Below, piece after piece: positions 25,032 through 34,777 of a DNA stretch of 64,000 nt; position 1 is the first letter of the stretch, and every line of letters starts with the position of its first letter. The notes beneath the pieces were generated by a model, which was given only the letters and a program-made list of their open reading frames with translations, searched no databases and had not been told where the DNA came from. The DNA is from Terriglobia bacterium (lineage in GTDB: Bacteria > Acidobacteriota > Terriglobia > Bryobacterales > Bryobacteraceae): assembly GCA_020073305.1 (NCBI GenBank), contig JAIQFK010000023.1, forward strand, positions 44,780 through 108,779, in the 5' to 3' direction. The position numbers and the translations under genes are program-made.

Positions 25032-26314
25032 CTCCGCCGCTTGAGCCGCGAAGATCGCGCGTCCGGTGGTGGATCGGCGGGCTGCTCTTCGCATCCACCA
25101 TCATCAATTACATCGACCGCCAGACGCTCAGCGCGCTGGCTCCCATCATCAAGACCGAATACCACTGGACGAACACCGACTTCGCTTCGCTCCTGATCGC
25201 CTTCCGCATCGCCTACACCGTCATGCAAGGCGTGGGGGGCCGGCTGTTCGACACTCTGGGATCGCGCCGCGGCTTCGCTTTCGTGGTCTCTTTCTATTCC
25301 CTTGTCGCCATGAGCACGGCGTTTGCCCGCGGCCTGGGGGGCTTTCGCTTTTTCCGCTTTCTACTTGGCGCCGGCGAAGGGCCGAACTTCCCGGGGGCGG
25401 CCAAGACGGTCTCCGAATGGTTCCCCGGCCGTGAGCGCGCATGGGCCGTGGCTCTGTTCGACAGCGGCACTTCGATCGGAGGCGCCGTCGCTCCGTTCAT
25501 CGTGCTCTACACCTACAAATTGTTCGGGACGTGGCGGCCTGCCTTCGTGCTCACGGGCTGTCTCGGGTTCGTATGGCTCTTTGTCTGGCTGCGCTACTAC
25601 CAGTCGCCGGAAAGTCACCCGTCCGTCTCAAATGAGGAACTGCGCCATATCCGGGAAGGACGCGCCCCCGAATCGGCTACTCTGGCCGTGCGATGGCGAG
25701 ACCTGATTCGTTACCGCCAGACTTGGGGGATCGTTCTGGGCCGCTTCCTCCTCGATCCCTACTGGTTCTTCGTCGCCGAGTGGTTCGCAATCTACCTTTT
25801 CAGCAAGGGGTTCCGCCTGGAACAAAGCATCCTTGGTTTCTGGATGCCCTTTCTCGGAGCGGATCTCGGAAATTTCGCCGGCGGCGGCCTCTCGAGCTAC
25901 TGGATCTCCCGCGGCTGGCCCGTCGGCAAAGCCCGGCGCGCTGTTTTGCTGATCTTCGGGCCCAGCATGATTTCGCTGCTGGGCGTGTTGTATACGTCGA
26001 ACTACGTGGTAGCGGTGTCGCTGTTCGCCTATGCGTCGTTCGCCTATGCCGCCTGCTCGACCATGTTTCTGTCGCTGCCCACCGACGTGTACGATTCAAG
26101 GGCCGTCGGAACGGTCGCCGGCATGGCGGGCACGGGGGCCGGCATCGGCACCCTGATTTCTACGTATTTGATCGGGCGCGTCACCGATGCCACTTCGTTC
26201 GCTCCCGTGATCGCGGCGGCCGCCATCGTCCCTTGCCTCGCCACCGCGGTGTTCGTCAGCCTGGTCCGTTCTCCTCGGCGCCCCGATCCGCGAGGCCTGC
26301 TACGCGAGTTTTGA
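25028..26314 (+). CDS. MFS transporter, ACS/hexuronate type
   Basis: A 428-residue, twelve-helix major facilitator of the anion:cation symporter family, near the ExuT hexuronate group. Typical segments are ASTIINYIDRQTLSALAP in the first helix, GGRLFDTLGSRRGFAF with the cytoplasmic loop motif, and GAGEGPNFPGAAKTVSEWFP. It starts at GTG 25028 in a GTGA overlap with the aminotransferase gene. It should import the acidic sugars released by the GH28 enzyme; substrate is inferred from family and neighbours. Confidence 0.85.
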   Translation: MTPPLEPRRSRVRWWIGGLLFASTIINYIDRQTLSALAPIIKTEYHWTNTDFASLLIAFRIAYTVMQGVGGRLFDTLGSRRGFAFVVSFYSLVAMSTAFARGLGGFRFFRFLLGAGEGPNFPGAAKTVSEWFPGRERAWAVALFDSGTSIGGAVAPFIVLYTYKLFGTWRPAFVLTGCLGFVWLFVWLRYYQSPESHPSVSNEELRHIREGRAPESATLAVRWRDLIRYRQTWGIVLGRFLLDPYWFFVAEWFAIYLFSKGFRLEQSILGFWMPFLGADLGNFAGGGLSSYWISRGWPVGKARRAVLLIFGPSMISLLGVLYTSNYVVAVSLFAYASFAYAACSTMFLSLPTDVYDSRAVGTVAGMAGTGAGIGTLISTYLIGRVTDATSFAPVIAAAAIVPCLATAVFVSLVRSPRRPDPRGLLREF

Positions 26315-26367
26315 AGGAGTCCGCCCTACGCACCATCAAGACTGACGACGCAAAGCGCGGATTTTCC

Positions 26368-26391
26368 GAGCCGCGACCGCAGGAAGCGGTT
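26368..26391 (+). repeat. REP-like repeat copy 3
   Basis: GAGCCGCGACCG, then CAGGAAGCGGTT, matching copies 1 and 2 near 18200. It lies in the 100-base gap between the MFS gene and the 3' end of the TonB receptor gene. Confidence 0.6.
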
Positions 26392-26414
26392 GCTCCGTTG
26401 AAGCCAGCCTCCCC

Positions 26415-29400
26415 TTAGAACGCTACTTTCAACGAGAACTGCAGAATGCGAGCGTCGCCCGACGTAGCCGTGAGTTTGCCGAAACTGTCCGTCCCAATCA
26501 GGTTGCCCGGATTGTCCAGATTCAGATCTCCAGGGTTCGCCAGATTCACGCGATTGAACAGGTTGAAAAACTCGGCGCGAAACGCCAGCTTGCCCGCTTC
26601 TCCAAGGAAGCGCAACGGAATGTCACGCGCCATCGAGAAATCCACATTGGCGAAACCGGGGCCGACCAGGGAGTTGCGGCCCAGCGTTCCATAGGTGCCG
26701 GGCGCGGCTTGTGCCACGGCGTTCGTGTTGAAATATTGGTCGATTTGCGCGCCCCGGCTCCGCGACGTCGACAGGTGCACGCTTCCGATCAGGTCGGCAT
26801 TGGCGGTTCCGGCGCCGGCCGCCGAGTCATCCGTGGAGAGGATGCTGAACGGGCTGCCGGATTGCAGCGTGATGATGCCGCCCGCCTGCCAGTTGCCCAG
26901 GATCGCGCTCGCCACCTGCGAGTGCATGGCTTTCCCCGCATCCGGGATCTGCCACACAAACGAATCCACGAAGCGGTGGCGGTGATCGAAATCGGCCGGG
27001 CCGCGGAATCGGAAGTAGTTGAACGGATCGGGAATAGCGTTTGACGTGGCTTCGTAATTCGATGACATGTAGTCCAGATTCTTCGACCACGTATAGCTGA
27101 GCTGGTTGCTGATGCCGCGATGAAATCTCTTGTTCAGCGAGACCTGCAGCGAGTTGTACGACTGATTGAGGCCGGCGAACAGCAGATCGATACTCTCGTA
27201 CGGCTGCCTCGGACGGCGTGGATCGTAATTCTGTTGGTTGTAGCTTAACGACTGCGAGAAGTCGTAGATGGGTGCGTTCACATCGTAGTCGGCCCACAAG
27301 TGCGTTCCCTTTGTGCCCACGTAACTGGCACGCAACGTCCAGTCCTCGCGGAACTGGTGTTCGACGGTGAGGTTCCAGTTTTGCGTATACGGCCTCGGCT
27401 GATGGGGCTGAAGAGCGATCGCGCTGTCCGGGCTGGGGAACAGCGAATTCTTGCTGAAGTCGCCGGAGAACGGAAAGACGTTGTCCTGGCTCCGGCCTGC
27501 ATACGGCTTGTCGAACAATCCGTTCAGGAACTCAACCGTAAAACTGAACGGCGCCTGGTCGTTCATGTTGTTGAGCTGGAACATCTCGGGCGTGTCGTAG
27601 TAAATTCCATAACCGCCGCGCAAGCTGGTTCTGCCGTTGCCGAGAACATCCCAGGCGAAGCCGATCCGCGGTGTTACCTGCGCCAGGCTGCCGGATGAGC
27701 CACTCCGCGGAACCGTGTGGCCTCCAAACGCGTCGCCGGGAAAGACGAGACCCGGAGGCGCGTTGACGTAACGCTGGGAGACGTAATTCGCCGCGTAGGC
27801 CTCCTGGCGGAACTGCACGATGCGGTCGTTGAGGTCCGTCATTGGAAAATACGGCTCGTACCGCAGCCCGAAGTTGAGCGTGAGGCGCGGCGTCACACGA
27901 AACGTATCGCCGCCGTAAAAACCGAAGTAGTGGTACCGCTTGAACTCAATCTCGCCGTTGCCCTGCTGAAAGTCCGACATCTGTCCGGTCATGAAGTCCG
28001 CCTGGTCGAACCCGGTCCAGCGTCCGTTGAATTGGAACGATCCCGATCCCAGAAAGGTGTTGTACTCGTTGTAGCGCGAGTCCTCGATGTCGGCGCCCCA
28101 TACCAGGCTATGCCGTCCCTTCACCCATTGCCAGGAGTGTGTCAACTCGAAGTTGGCGCGAGCGAAGACGGCCGGGCGCGCCGTCGACAAATTAATGCCG
28201 CTCGTCCCGTTAATCTGCACCGCGATCTCGTTCGACGAGGGACTCAAGTTGACGCCCAGCGTTTGAATGCTGCCCGGGAACAGGTTCGTTCGGTTGCCGC
28301 TGAATTTGTTGGCCGTGAAGTGCGTGTCAATCACCAGGTTGGGCGCGGGCGTGAACGTCTCCGCCACCGTGCCGTTCTGTGCGATGGCGTCTACGCCTCG
28401 TTTGCTGGTGAAAATGTTGTTGGCCACCAGGACCGCGGGCGTCTGATCTTCATTCCGGAACAACCGCACGTACAGGTTGTTCTTGTTGTTAATGCGGTAA
28501 TCGGTCCGCGCAACCCATTCCTGGGTGTCCAGCTTCGAGGGCTGCGAAAAATGAACGAACCCGTCGGCACCGGGGACCGGCGCGTACTTCAACAGGTTCT
28601 GCGCCGCCGGTGAAAGCTGGGAAGACGGGATCTGGTTGTTCGGATAGGGCTTCCCGGTTGTGGGATCGTTGATCACCACCGGGCTCGAACCGTTCAGCAG
28701 ATCCGAGAAGTCGCCGGAACGGTAAGCTGCCGGCACACTCAGCGCCGTGCCGCTACCGCTCAATGAGCGCACCCACGTCTGCTGGTAGCCTCCAAAGAAA
28801 AACAGCCGGTTCTTGATGGCAGGTCCGCCTACGGTAAAACCTCCCTGGTTTCGCTTGAGCTGATCGCCCTCGTGGGAGAAGAAATTGTTGGCGTTGAAGG
28901 CCGTGTTGCGCACGAACCAGAAAGCATCGCCGTGATAGGCATTCGTGCCGCTCTTGGTCACGATGTTGACCGAGCCGCCCGAACTACGGCCAAACTCCGC
29001 GCTCGCGTTGCTGGTTTCCACGCTGAATTCCTGCACGGCATCTGGAAAAGGAAAGGGCATGCCGGTATTCTGCAGAGTGTCCTCGTTATCGCCGCCATCG
29101 AGGGTGTACTTCAGGTTGTTCTGCCGCGATCCATTCACCGAAAAATACCGCGTGAATCGCGATGCTTTGGCGCCGTCGCCCTCTCCACCGTTCACGCCGG
29201 ATGCCGACTGCACGCCAGGAACCAGGAAGGTGAGGTCGGCAAGGTTGCGGCCGTTCAGCGGGAGATCGACGACCCGACGGCTGTCCACCGTGTCCTTCAG
29301 CGTCGCACTGCTGGTGTCCACCGCCGCGGCCGCAGCCTCCACATTCACGGTGGTGCTGACCTCGCCGATGCGCAGGGAGACGTCCGCGCGCCGGTTATCG

Positions 29401-29705
29401 TTCACCTGGAGAACGATTCCCGTCTGCTCCACCGTGCTGAAGCCCTGCTTCTGCACCGTAAGCTGGTACTCGCCCACGGGTATGGTCGCAAACTCGAAAT
29501 CGCCCAATTCATTGGACTGGGCCGTGCGCACGATCCCGGTCCCCACCTGAGTCAGAGTAATTTCAGCTCCGGGTACCGCTGCCTCCTGCTGATCCGTCAC
29601 CCTCCCATATAACCCGGCTGTATTGCGCTGTTGACCCCACATGATGCCGCTGATCATGACGGCCAGGAACAACCTCGTACAGTTCACCATTGCGAAGCGA
29701 AACAC
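26415..29705 (-). CDS. Oar-like TonB-dependent outer-membrane receptor
   Basis: A large outer-membrane receptor of about 1096 residues. After a signal peptide (LFLAVMISGIMWGQ) comes a carboxypeptidase-regulatory-like domain (LYGRVTDQQEAAVPGAEI), then a plug with GGSVNIVTKSGTNAYHGDA, then the barrel ending in ARILQFSLKVAF with the terminal aromatic. This layout is the standard Acidobacteriota substrate receptor. The GTG at 29705 is chosen because AGGAG lies seven bases before it; the ATG at 29690 lacks a good site, and the longer frame to 29996 has no similarity before the signal peptide. It faces the GH28/MFS operon and probably imports an oligosaccharide, with ligand unknown. Confidence 0.9.
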   Translation of the reverse strand: MFRFAMVNCTRLFLAVMISGIMWGQQRNTAGLYGRVTDQQEAAVPGAEITLTQVGTGIVRTAQSNELGDFEFATIPVGEYQLTVQKQGFSTVEQTGIVLQVNDNRRADVSLRIGEVSTTVNVEAAAAAVDTSSATLKDTVDSRRVVDLPLNGRNLADLTFLVPGVQSASGVNGGEGDGAKASRFTRYFSVNGSRQNNLKYTLDGGDNEDTLQNTGMPFPFPDAVQEFSVETSNASAEFGRSSGGSVNIVTKSGTNAYHGDAFWFVRNTAFNANNFFSHEGDQLKRNQGGFTVGGPAIKNRLFFFGGYQQTWVRSLSGSGTALSVPAAYRSGDFSDLLNGSSPVVINDPTTGKPYPNNQIPSSQLSPAAQNLLKYAPVPGADGFVHFSQPSKLDTQEWVARTDYRINNKNNLYVRLFRNEDQTPAVLVANNIFTSKRGVDAIAQNGTVAETFTPAPNLVIDTHFTANKFSGNRTNLFPGSIQTLGVNLSPSSNEIAVQINGTSGINLSTARPAVFARANFELTHSWQWVKGRHSLVWGADIEDSRYNEYNTFLGSGSFQFNGRWTGFDQADFMTGQMSDFQQGNGEIEFKRYHYFGFYGGDTFRVTPRLTLNFGLRYEPYFPMTDLNDRIVQFRQEAYAANYVSQRYVNAPPGLVFPGDAFGGHTVPRSGSSGSLAQVTPRIGFAWDVLGNGRTSLRGGYGIYYDTPEMFQLNNMNDQAPFSFTVEFLNGLFDKPYAGRSQDNVFPFSGDFSKNSLFPSPDSAIALQPHQPRPYTQNWNLTVEHQFREDWTLRASYVGTKGTHLWADYDVNAPIYDFSQSLSYNQQNYDPRRPRQPYESIDLLFAGLNQSYNSLQVSLNKRFHRGISNQLSYTWSKNLDYMSSNYEATSNAIPDPFNYFRFRGPADFDHRHRFVDSFVWQIPDAGKAMHSQVASAILGNWQAGGIITLQSGSPFSILSTDDSAAGAGTANADLIGSVHLSTSRSRGAQIDQYFNTNAVAQAAPGTYGTLGRNSLVGPGFANVDFSMARDIPLRFLGEAGKLAFRAEFFNLFNRVNLANPGDLNLDNPGNLIGTDSFGKLTATSGDARILQFSLKVAF

Positions 29706-30135
29706 CTCATTGCTCCTTTCTCCCCGAGAGCGCCGGTCGGTTTTTGACCGAAATGAAATCAGACACTCCCTGTCCTGGCGGACGAAGCCCGTGACGGTGC
29801 ATTCTTTATAAGTCCAGCCCGATCGAATTGCAAGATTCTCATCCTCCGTTCGTTTCAGGCTGAAAAGAAGTCTTTGGATCACTCTGCCGTGCTCACGCGG
29901 GAACCGATTCGCGCTCGCCCGCTCTGCTCGGTTTTCCGGCGGTTGACTTCTTCTGCTCGAGTTGCCTTTCGTTAGCCGCGACCCCGCTGCTGACACCGGT
30001 CTGCGGTCGTGGGTGACAATCTGTCACTGGATCCACGAAGACGACTGCATCCTAAGCGCTGATCTTTCCATGTTTTACGGTGCGCGCGTCTTGGTCCCAG
30101 GCGTGCACTAACGGACGCCAAGGAGTGAACCAAAC
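29706..30135. other. Divergent intergenic region, no gene
   Basis: About 430 bases between the divergent TonB receptor and Flp pilin genes. It holds the receptor's ribosome-binding site (AGGAG near 29712) and a perfect palindrome at 30013. I saw no coding frame worth calling. Confidence 0.5.
30013..30027. promoter_or_regulatory. Palindrome GTGACA-ATC-TGTCAC upstream of pilin
   Basis: Perfect six-base arms around three bases, about 110 bases before the Flp ATG. The size and symmetry fit a dimeric regulator site. No regulator gene is adjacent. Confidence 0.4.
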
Positions 30136-30321
30136 ATGAGAACGCTGCTGTCTAATTTCGTAAAAGACGAACAAGGCCAGGACCTGATCGAGTACACGCT
30201 TTTGCTCGCCTTCGTGTGTCTGGCTTCCGCCGCGCTGTTTATCAGTGCGGGTGGTAGTGTGGGTGGCATCTGGTCCGCCACCAATTCCCGGCTGGCCGCA
30301 GCCAATACCTCGGCTAGCTAG
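30136..30321 (+). CDS. Flp/Fap-type type IVb pilin
   Basis: A 61-residue pilin. DEQGQDLIEYTLLLAFVCL is the Flp signature: Gly before the cleavage site, then a hydrophobic helix with the conserved Glu-Tyr pair. The start is supported by AAGGAG nine bases upstream. Flp pilins assemble into Tad pili for adhesion. No Tad secretion, prepilin peptidase or minor pilin genes are near, so the machinery must be elsewhere. A hairpin terminator follows at 30333, letting this short abundant protein be transcribed alone. Confidence 0.88.
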   Translation: MRTLLSNFVKDEQGQDLIEYTLLLAFVCLASAALFISAGGSVGGIWSATNSRLAAANTSAS

Positions 30322-30332
30322 TCGACTTTCCA

Positions 30333-30365
30333 GGAGGGTGCGGTACCTCGCGCCCTCCACTATTT
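30333..30365 (+). terminator. Hairpin after Flp pilin
   Basis: GGAGGGTGCG pairs with CGCGCCCTCC around GTACCT (one G-T pair) and is followed by ACTATTTT. It can act as a factor-independent terminator or attenuator before the PilZ gene. Confidence 0.7.
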
Positions 30366-30380
30366 TGCCCGGTTGGTCTT

Positions 30381-30707
30381 ATGAACTCATCGAACACGGA
30401 TTCCATGCAGCCCGCCAAGCCCAAGAGCCGCCGGCTTGAACCACGAATTCCGCGCAACAGTCAACTGGTCCTATGCTGTCTCGACCGGCAAGGTGGCCAG
30501 CGCCGTTTTCGCGCACTCGCTTTGGATGTGAGCAAAAACGGCATTCTGGTGCAAACCGAAGAAGCCGTCCCGGCCGGCACCATCGTCTACCTGCAAACTG
30601 CGAGTTTCACGGCGTTGGGCAAAGCGTCCGTCCGTCACTGCACACAGAAAGGTCTGCGGTTTAGAATCGGCCTGTATCTTCCGGATCGCCTGACGCGTGC
30701 CCTATGA
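30381..30707 (+). CDS. PilZ-domain protein 1
   Basis: A 108-residue single-domain PilZ protein. Both cyclic-di-GMP contact motifs are present: RLEPR (RxxxR) and DVSKNG (D/NxSxxG). It lies 60 bases after the Flp pilin and overlaps the second PilZ gene by an ATGA, suggesting that pilus function or surface motility is tuned by cyclic-di-GMP here. A direct link to the pilin is inferred from position. Confidence 0.82.
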   Translation: MNSSNTDSMQPAKPKSRRLEPRIPRNSQLVLCCLDRQGGQRRFRALALDVSKNGILVQTEEAVPAGTIVYLQTASFTALGKASVRHCTQKGLRFRIGLYLPDRLTRAL

Positions 30708-31045
30708 AGCATACTGTATCTATGGCTGAAGAAAGTCGCCCCACAAGGTCCGCCATGCGGTCAGACCTTCGGGCACATGAGCGCTTAACCGTCTCGGGAC
30801 CGATCGTTCTGGTCTGGAAGGATGGCGACCGAATCCGGTCCATCTATGGACTCGCAAAGAATCTCAGCACCGGAGGCGCGCTCGTGCAATCGTACCGGGG
30901 GCTGCCGGTCGGATCCTTCGTTCGCCTGCGCTCGAACAAGCTGTTCTTCATGTCGGGCTGCGCTAAGGTCCAACATTGCGCGCGCCGCGGCTTGACCTAC
31001 CACATCGGGCTGAAATTCTACAGCGATCTCTCCTCCCGGTTCTAA
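30704..31045 (+). CDS. PilZ-domain protein 2
   Basis: A 113-residue PilZ protein with RAHER (RxxxR) and NLSTGG (D/NxSxxG). It shares the ending of the first PilZ protein (QHCARRGLTYHIGLKF against RHCTQKGLRFRIGLYL), so the pair looks like an old tandem duplication. It is translated from an ATG inside the first gene's stop. Confidence 0.8.
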   Translation: MKHTVSMAEESRPTRSAMRSDLRAHERLTVSGPIVLVWKDGDRIRSIYGLAKNLSTGGALVQSYRGLPVGSFVRLRSNKLFFMSGCAKVQHCARRGLTYHIGLKFYSDLSSRF

Positions 31046-31136
31046 CGGATATCCTCATAGCGCTGCGCTTCTCGTTGCGGAATCCTCGACAAAACAGCTA
31101 ACGTAGACCGAAGCCGGCGCGTAGCGCCGCCACGAG

Positions 31137-31757
31137 ATGAATACCCGAAGCCAGCTTTGGCTCATCCGTCACGGCGAAACCGAGTGGAGCCTGTCCGGCG
31201 CGCATACCGGGCGCACGGACCTTCCGTTGATTCCCGCGGGCCGCGAGCGCGCCGCCGCTCTGGGACGTTACCTCGCGGGCCGGCCCTTTGAGCTCGTGCT
31301 CACCAGCCCTCTTCAGCGCGCACGAGAAACCTGCCGCATCGCGGGCTACGGCAACGCTGCCCAGACTGAACCCAATCTCTGTGAATGGGACTACGGGGCT
31401 TACGAAGGCCGCACCACGGCCGACATTCGCCGGGAAGCGCCGGACTGGGATCTCTGGACCATGGGTGTCCCGGGCGGCGAGACCATCGAACAGGTCGCCG
31501 CTCGCGCGCGCCGGGTCATCGAGCGGGCGACCACCGCGGGTGGTGACGCCGCGCTATTCGCTCACGGCCACATTCTGCGCATCCTGACCGCGTTCTGGCT
31601 CGGCCTGCCCCCTGCGGCCGGCCGCCTCTTCGCCCTCGATACGGCCTCCGTGAGCGTACTTGGATACGAGCGGGAGTCGCGCGTCATCCGCCACTGGAAT
31701 CGATGTCCCGCGGATGCCGAGCCGCACTCGCCTCCGCCGGCCGCGCCACCACGTTGA
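31137..31757 (+). CDS. Histidine phosphatase family protein
   Basis: A 206-residue phosphatase of the phosphoglycerate-mutase-like branch. The catalytic RHGE is at residues 11-14 (LWLIRHGETEWS), with LTSPLQRARETC as the second arginine motif, CEWDYGAYEG, and LFAHGHILRIL with the second histidine. Substrate is not predictable; small sugar phosphates or cofactor phosphates are typical. The C-terminus is proline-rich. Confidence 0.85.
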   Translation: MNTRSQLWLIRHGETEWSLSGAHTGRTDLPLIPAGRERAAALGRYLAGRPFELVLTSPLQRARETCRIAGYGNAAQTEPNLCEWDYGAYEGRTTADIRREAPDWDLWTMGVPGGETIEQVAARARRVIERATTAGGDAALFAHGHILRILTAFWLGLPPAAGRLFALDTASVSVLGYERESRVIRHWNRCPADAEPHSPPPAAPPR

Positions 31758-31790
31758 CACTCTGCTTTTGCGCTTGCCTACAATGAATTG

Positions 31791-32726
31791 ATGCAGTCAC
31801 GTCGTGTCGCAGCTTGGGTTACGCTTTCGTGCTCGGTTCTGTTGCAGGCGTCCTGCGTGGCGCGGCGCCGCGTCATTACTCGAAGCAAGACCACGCCGAG
31901 CCAGGTACTGCGCGTTTCCGACAAGGCCACGCTGCTTGGCATCATCCGAACCGGGTATGAGTCGATTCAGGCGCTAAATGCAACCGTCGACATGGTTCCC
32001 GCCGTGGGCAGCGTCAACAAGGGCAAAATCACTGAATACAAGGACTTCCTGGCCTACATTCTCTTTAAGAAGCCGGCCGAAATTCGCATCATCGGGCTGT
32101 ATCCGGTGGTCCGCAACAAGGCCTTCGATATGGTCTCAAACGGCACCGATTTCCGGCTGTTCGTGCCCTACAAGAACCAGTTCATCGTAGGGCGAAACGA
32201 ACCAGCCGCGGTGCCCGCTTCCAATAAGATAGAGAATCTGCGTCCCAGTGTGTTCCTGGAGGCGCTCCTTATTAAGCCCCCCGATCCCAAAGAATTTGTG
32301 GTTCCAACCGATTTCACCGACGAGGACAATGCGGTCTATATCTTGCACATCCTCTATAACGGAACCGATGGGCAACTCCTCCCGGCCCGGGACATCTGGT
32401 TCAGCCGGCTCACTTTGAATATCATCCGCCAGATCACCTTCGACCCCAGGGGCGAGATCCTCACCGACGCCCGCTATAGCGACTGGAAAGCCTACGATGG
32501 CATCCCTTTCCCCCGGGTGATCGATATCAATCGTCCCCAGGACGAATACGGTGTGGTGATCACCTTGGTAAAGGCGGACATCAACAAGCCCATCAGCGAC
32601 AGCAAGTTCGTGCTCGAGCGGCCCGAGGGAACGGTGCTCCAGGTCTTGGGCGCTAAGCCGGTGCCGCAAGCCGCCACCCCGGCACAAACCTTCTCTGCTT
32701 CACGAAAGAAGAAGACCGCGGAGTGA
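31791..32726 (+). CDS. Outer-membrane lipoprotein with LolA/LolB-like fold
   Basis: A lipoprotein of 311 residues; lipobox LQASC gives the lipidated Cys at 22. The body (LNATVDMVPAVG, YKDFLAYILFKKPAEIRI, then VSNGTDFRLFVPYKNQFIVG) has the concave beta-sheet pattern of LolA/LolB-like or DUF4292-type proteins. Its end overlaps the permease start (GTGA), so it is a stable partner of the ABC transporter that follows. The ATG at 31791 is used; the TTG just before it is in frame but less likely. Confidence 0.7.
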   Translation: MQSRRVAAWVTLSCSVLLQASCVARRRVITRSKTTPSQVLRVSDKATLLGIIRTGYESIQALNATVDMVPAVGSVNKGKITEYKDFLAYILFKKPAEIRIIGLYPVVRNKAFDMVSNGTDFRLFVPYKNQFIVGRNEPAAVPASNKIENLRPSVFLEALLIKPPDPKEFVVPTDFTDEDNAVYILHILYNGTDGQLLPARDIWFSRLTLNIIRQITFDPRGEILTDARYSDWKAYDGIPFPRVIDINRPQDEYGVVITLVKADINKPISDSKFVLERPEGTVLQVLGAKPVPQAATPAQTFSASRKKKTAE

Positions 32727-33809
32727 CGTTCAAATTAATCCTTGAAAATATGCGGTACCGCCCGCTGAGGACCCTGCTCAGCGTGCTGCTCATCGCCATC
32801 CCGGTAACTCTGATTCTGACGCTGGTGGGCCTGAGCCGGGGCATGCTCGATGAATCGAAGAAACGCACCAGCGGCGTGGGCGCCGATATCATGGTGCGGC
32901 CCCCCGGATCCTCCATCATCAGCTTCAGCGGCGCCCCCATGCGTCAGGGCCTGGTGAAAAAGTTGCGGCAGGAACCTCACGTCGTCCAGGCAACCGGCGT
33001 CATCGTGCAACAGGTGAGTGGCATCACCAGCATCTTTGGGGTCGACCTGGGTGAATTCAACACCATGAGCGGCGGCTTCGACTTCATCGAAGGCGGGCCC
33101 TTTAAAAGACCCGATGACATCCTGATCGATGATTATTATGCCCAACAGGAAAAGAAACACGCCGGCGATACGATTAACGTTCTGAATCACAACTGGCGCG
33201 TCGCCGGGATCTTCCAATCGGGCAAACTCGCGCGCATGGTGCTGCCCATCTCCGTCGTCCAGGACCTGACGGGAAACACCGGCAGAGTCAGCTTGATTTA
33301 TCTCAAGGTAGACAAACCAGCCAGTATCGATCCGGTCGTGGCTTCGCTCCGGAAGCAGTTTGAGGGCTATCCCATCTACCCCATGGCTGAATATCTGTCC
33401 GCCATATCGGTCGAAAACGTCCCGGCCCTCAATTCGTTTATCCACGTGGTCATCGCGATCGGCGTCGTGATCGGCTTCGCGGTGGTCTGCCTGTCGATGT
33501 ACATGGCCGTGTTACAGCGCACGCGCGAGATCGGAATTCTGAAGTCGCTCGGCGCCTCGCGCGCTTACATACTCGCGCTGATCGTCGCCGAGGCCTTTAT
33601 GATGGGCTTCTTTGGCACTCTGGTGGGCATCCTGTTCAGCTTCGGCGCCCGCTGGCTCATTCTCACGCTGGTTCCGGCTTCCTTACAGCAGGCCATCGTC
33701 CCCGACTGGTGGCCCCTCGCCGGTCTGATTGCGCTCTTCGCATCGCTGCTGGGTGCCCTCTATCCTGGATTCCGCGCGGCGCGCCAGGACCCCATCGAAG
33801 CCTTGTCCT

Positions 33810-33817
<8 letters not shown>
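32723..33817 (+). CDS. MacB/LolE-like ABC transporter permease
   Basis: A 364-residue FtsX/MacB-fold permease with one N-terminal helix (LLSVLLIAIPVTLILTLVGL), a periplasmic domain of about 200 residues and three C-terminal helices (FAVVCLSMYMAVLQRTREIG, then KSLGASRAYILAL and FFGTLVGILFSFG). RTREIGILKSLGAS is the coupling loop of this family. Its 3' end overlaps the ATPase gene by eight bases. One permease gene only, so it should act as a homodimer. Confidence 0.87.
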
Positions 33818-34502
<685 letters not shown>

Positions 34503-34578
34503 CGCGTCGCCCGCCATCAGCAATGAGCTTCCCCCAATTGCGCTGAGAATTCACCCACGGCTCCCCACTTCCTTGTTA

Positions 34579-34728
34579 ATGAGACATCCAATCCCGCCGG
34601 CTCAGTATCCCCCGGAGACAGCCGGCGCCACTCCCGATCGGGAGTTGGACAACCTTCTGGCCAACGATCCCTGGCTCGACAGTCTCGAGCCCTTTGAGAT
34701 CGTCTGGGAAATGATCTGGATCATGTAG
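34579..34728 (+). CDS. Possible small protein, unrecognised (49 aa)
   Basis: An open frame with an acidic C-terminus (DNLLANDPWLDSLEPFEIVW). No family, no clear ribosome-binding site. It lies alone between the ATPase and hemerythrin genes. It could equally be noise; kept because its composition differs from antisense shadows. Confidence 0.25.
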   Translation: MRHPIPPAQYPPETAGATPDRELDNLLANDPWLDSLEPFEIVWEMIWIM

Positions 34729-34777
34729 CAGCACCATGGGTCTATAGAAGACCGCCTCTTCAGCCGATCCTGAAAAC

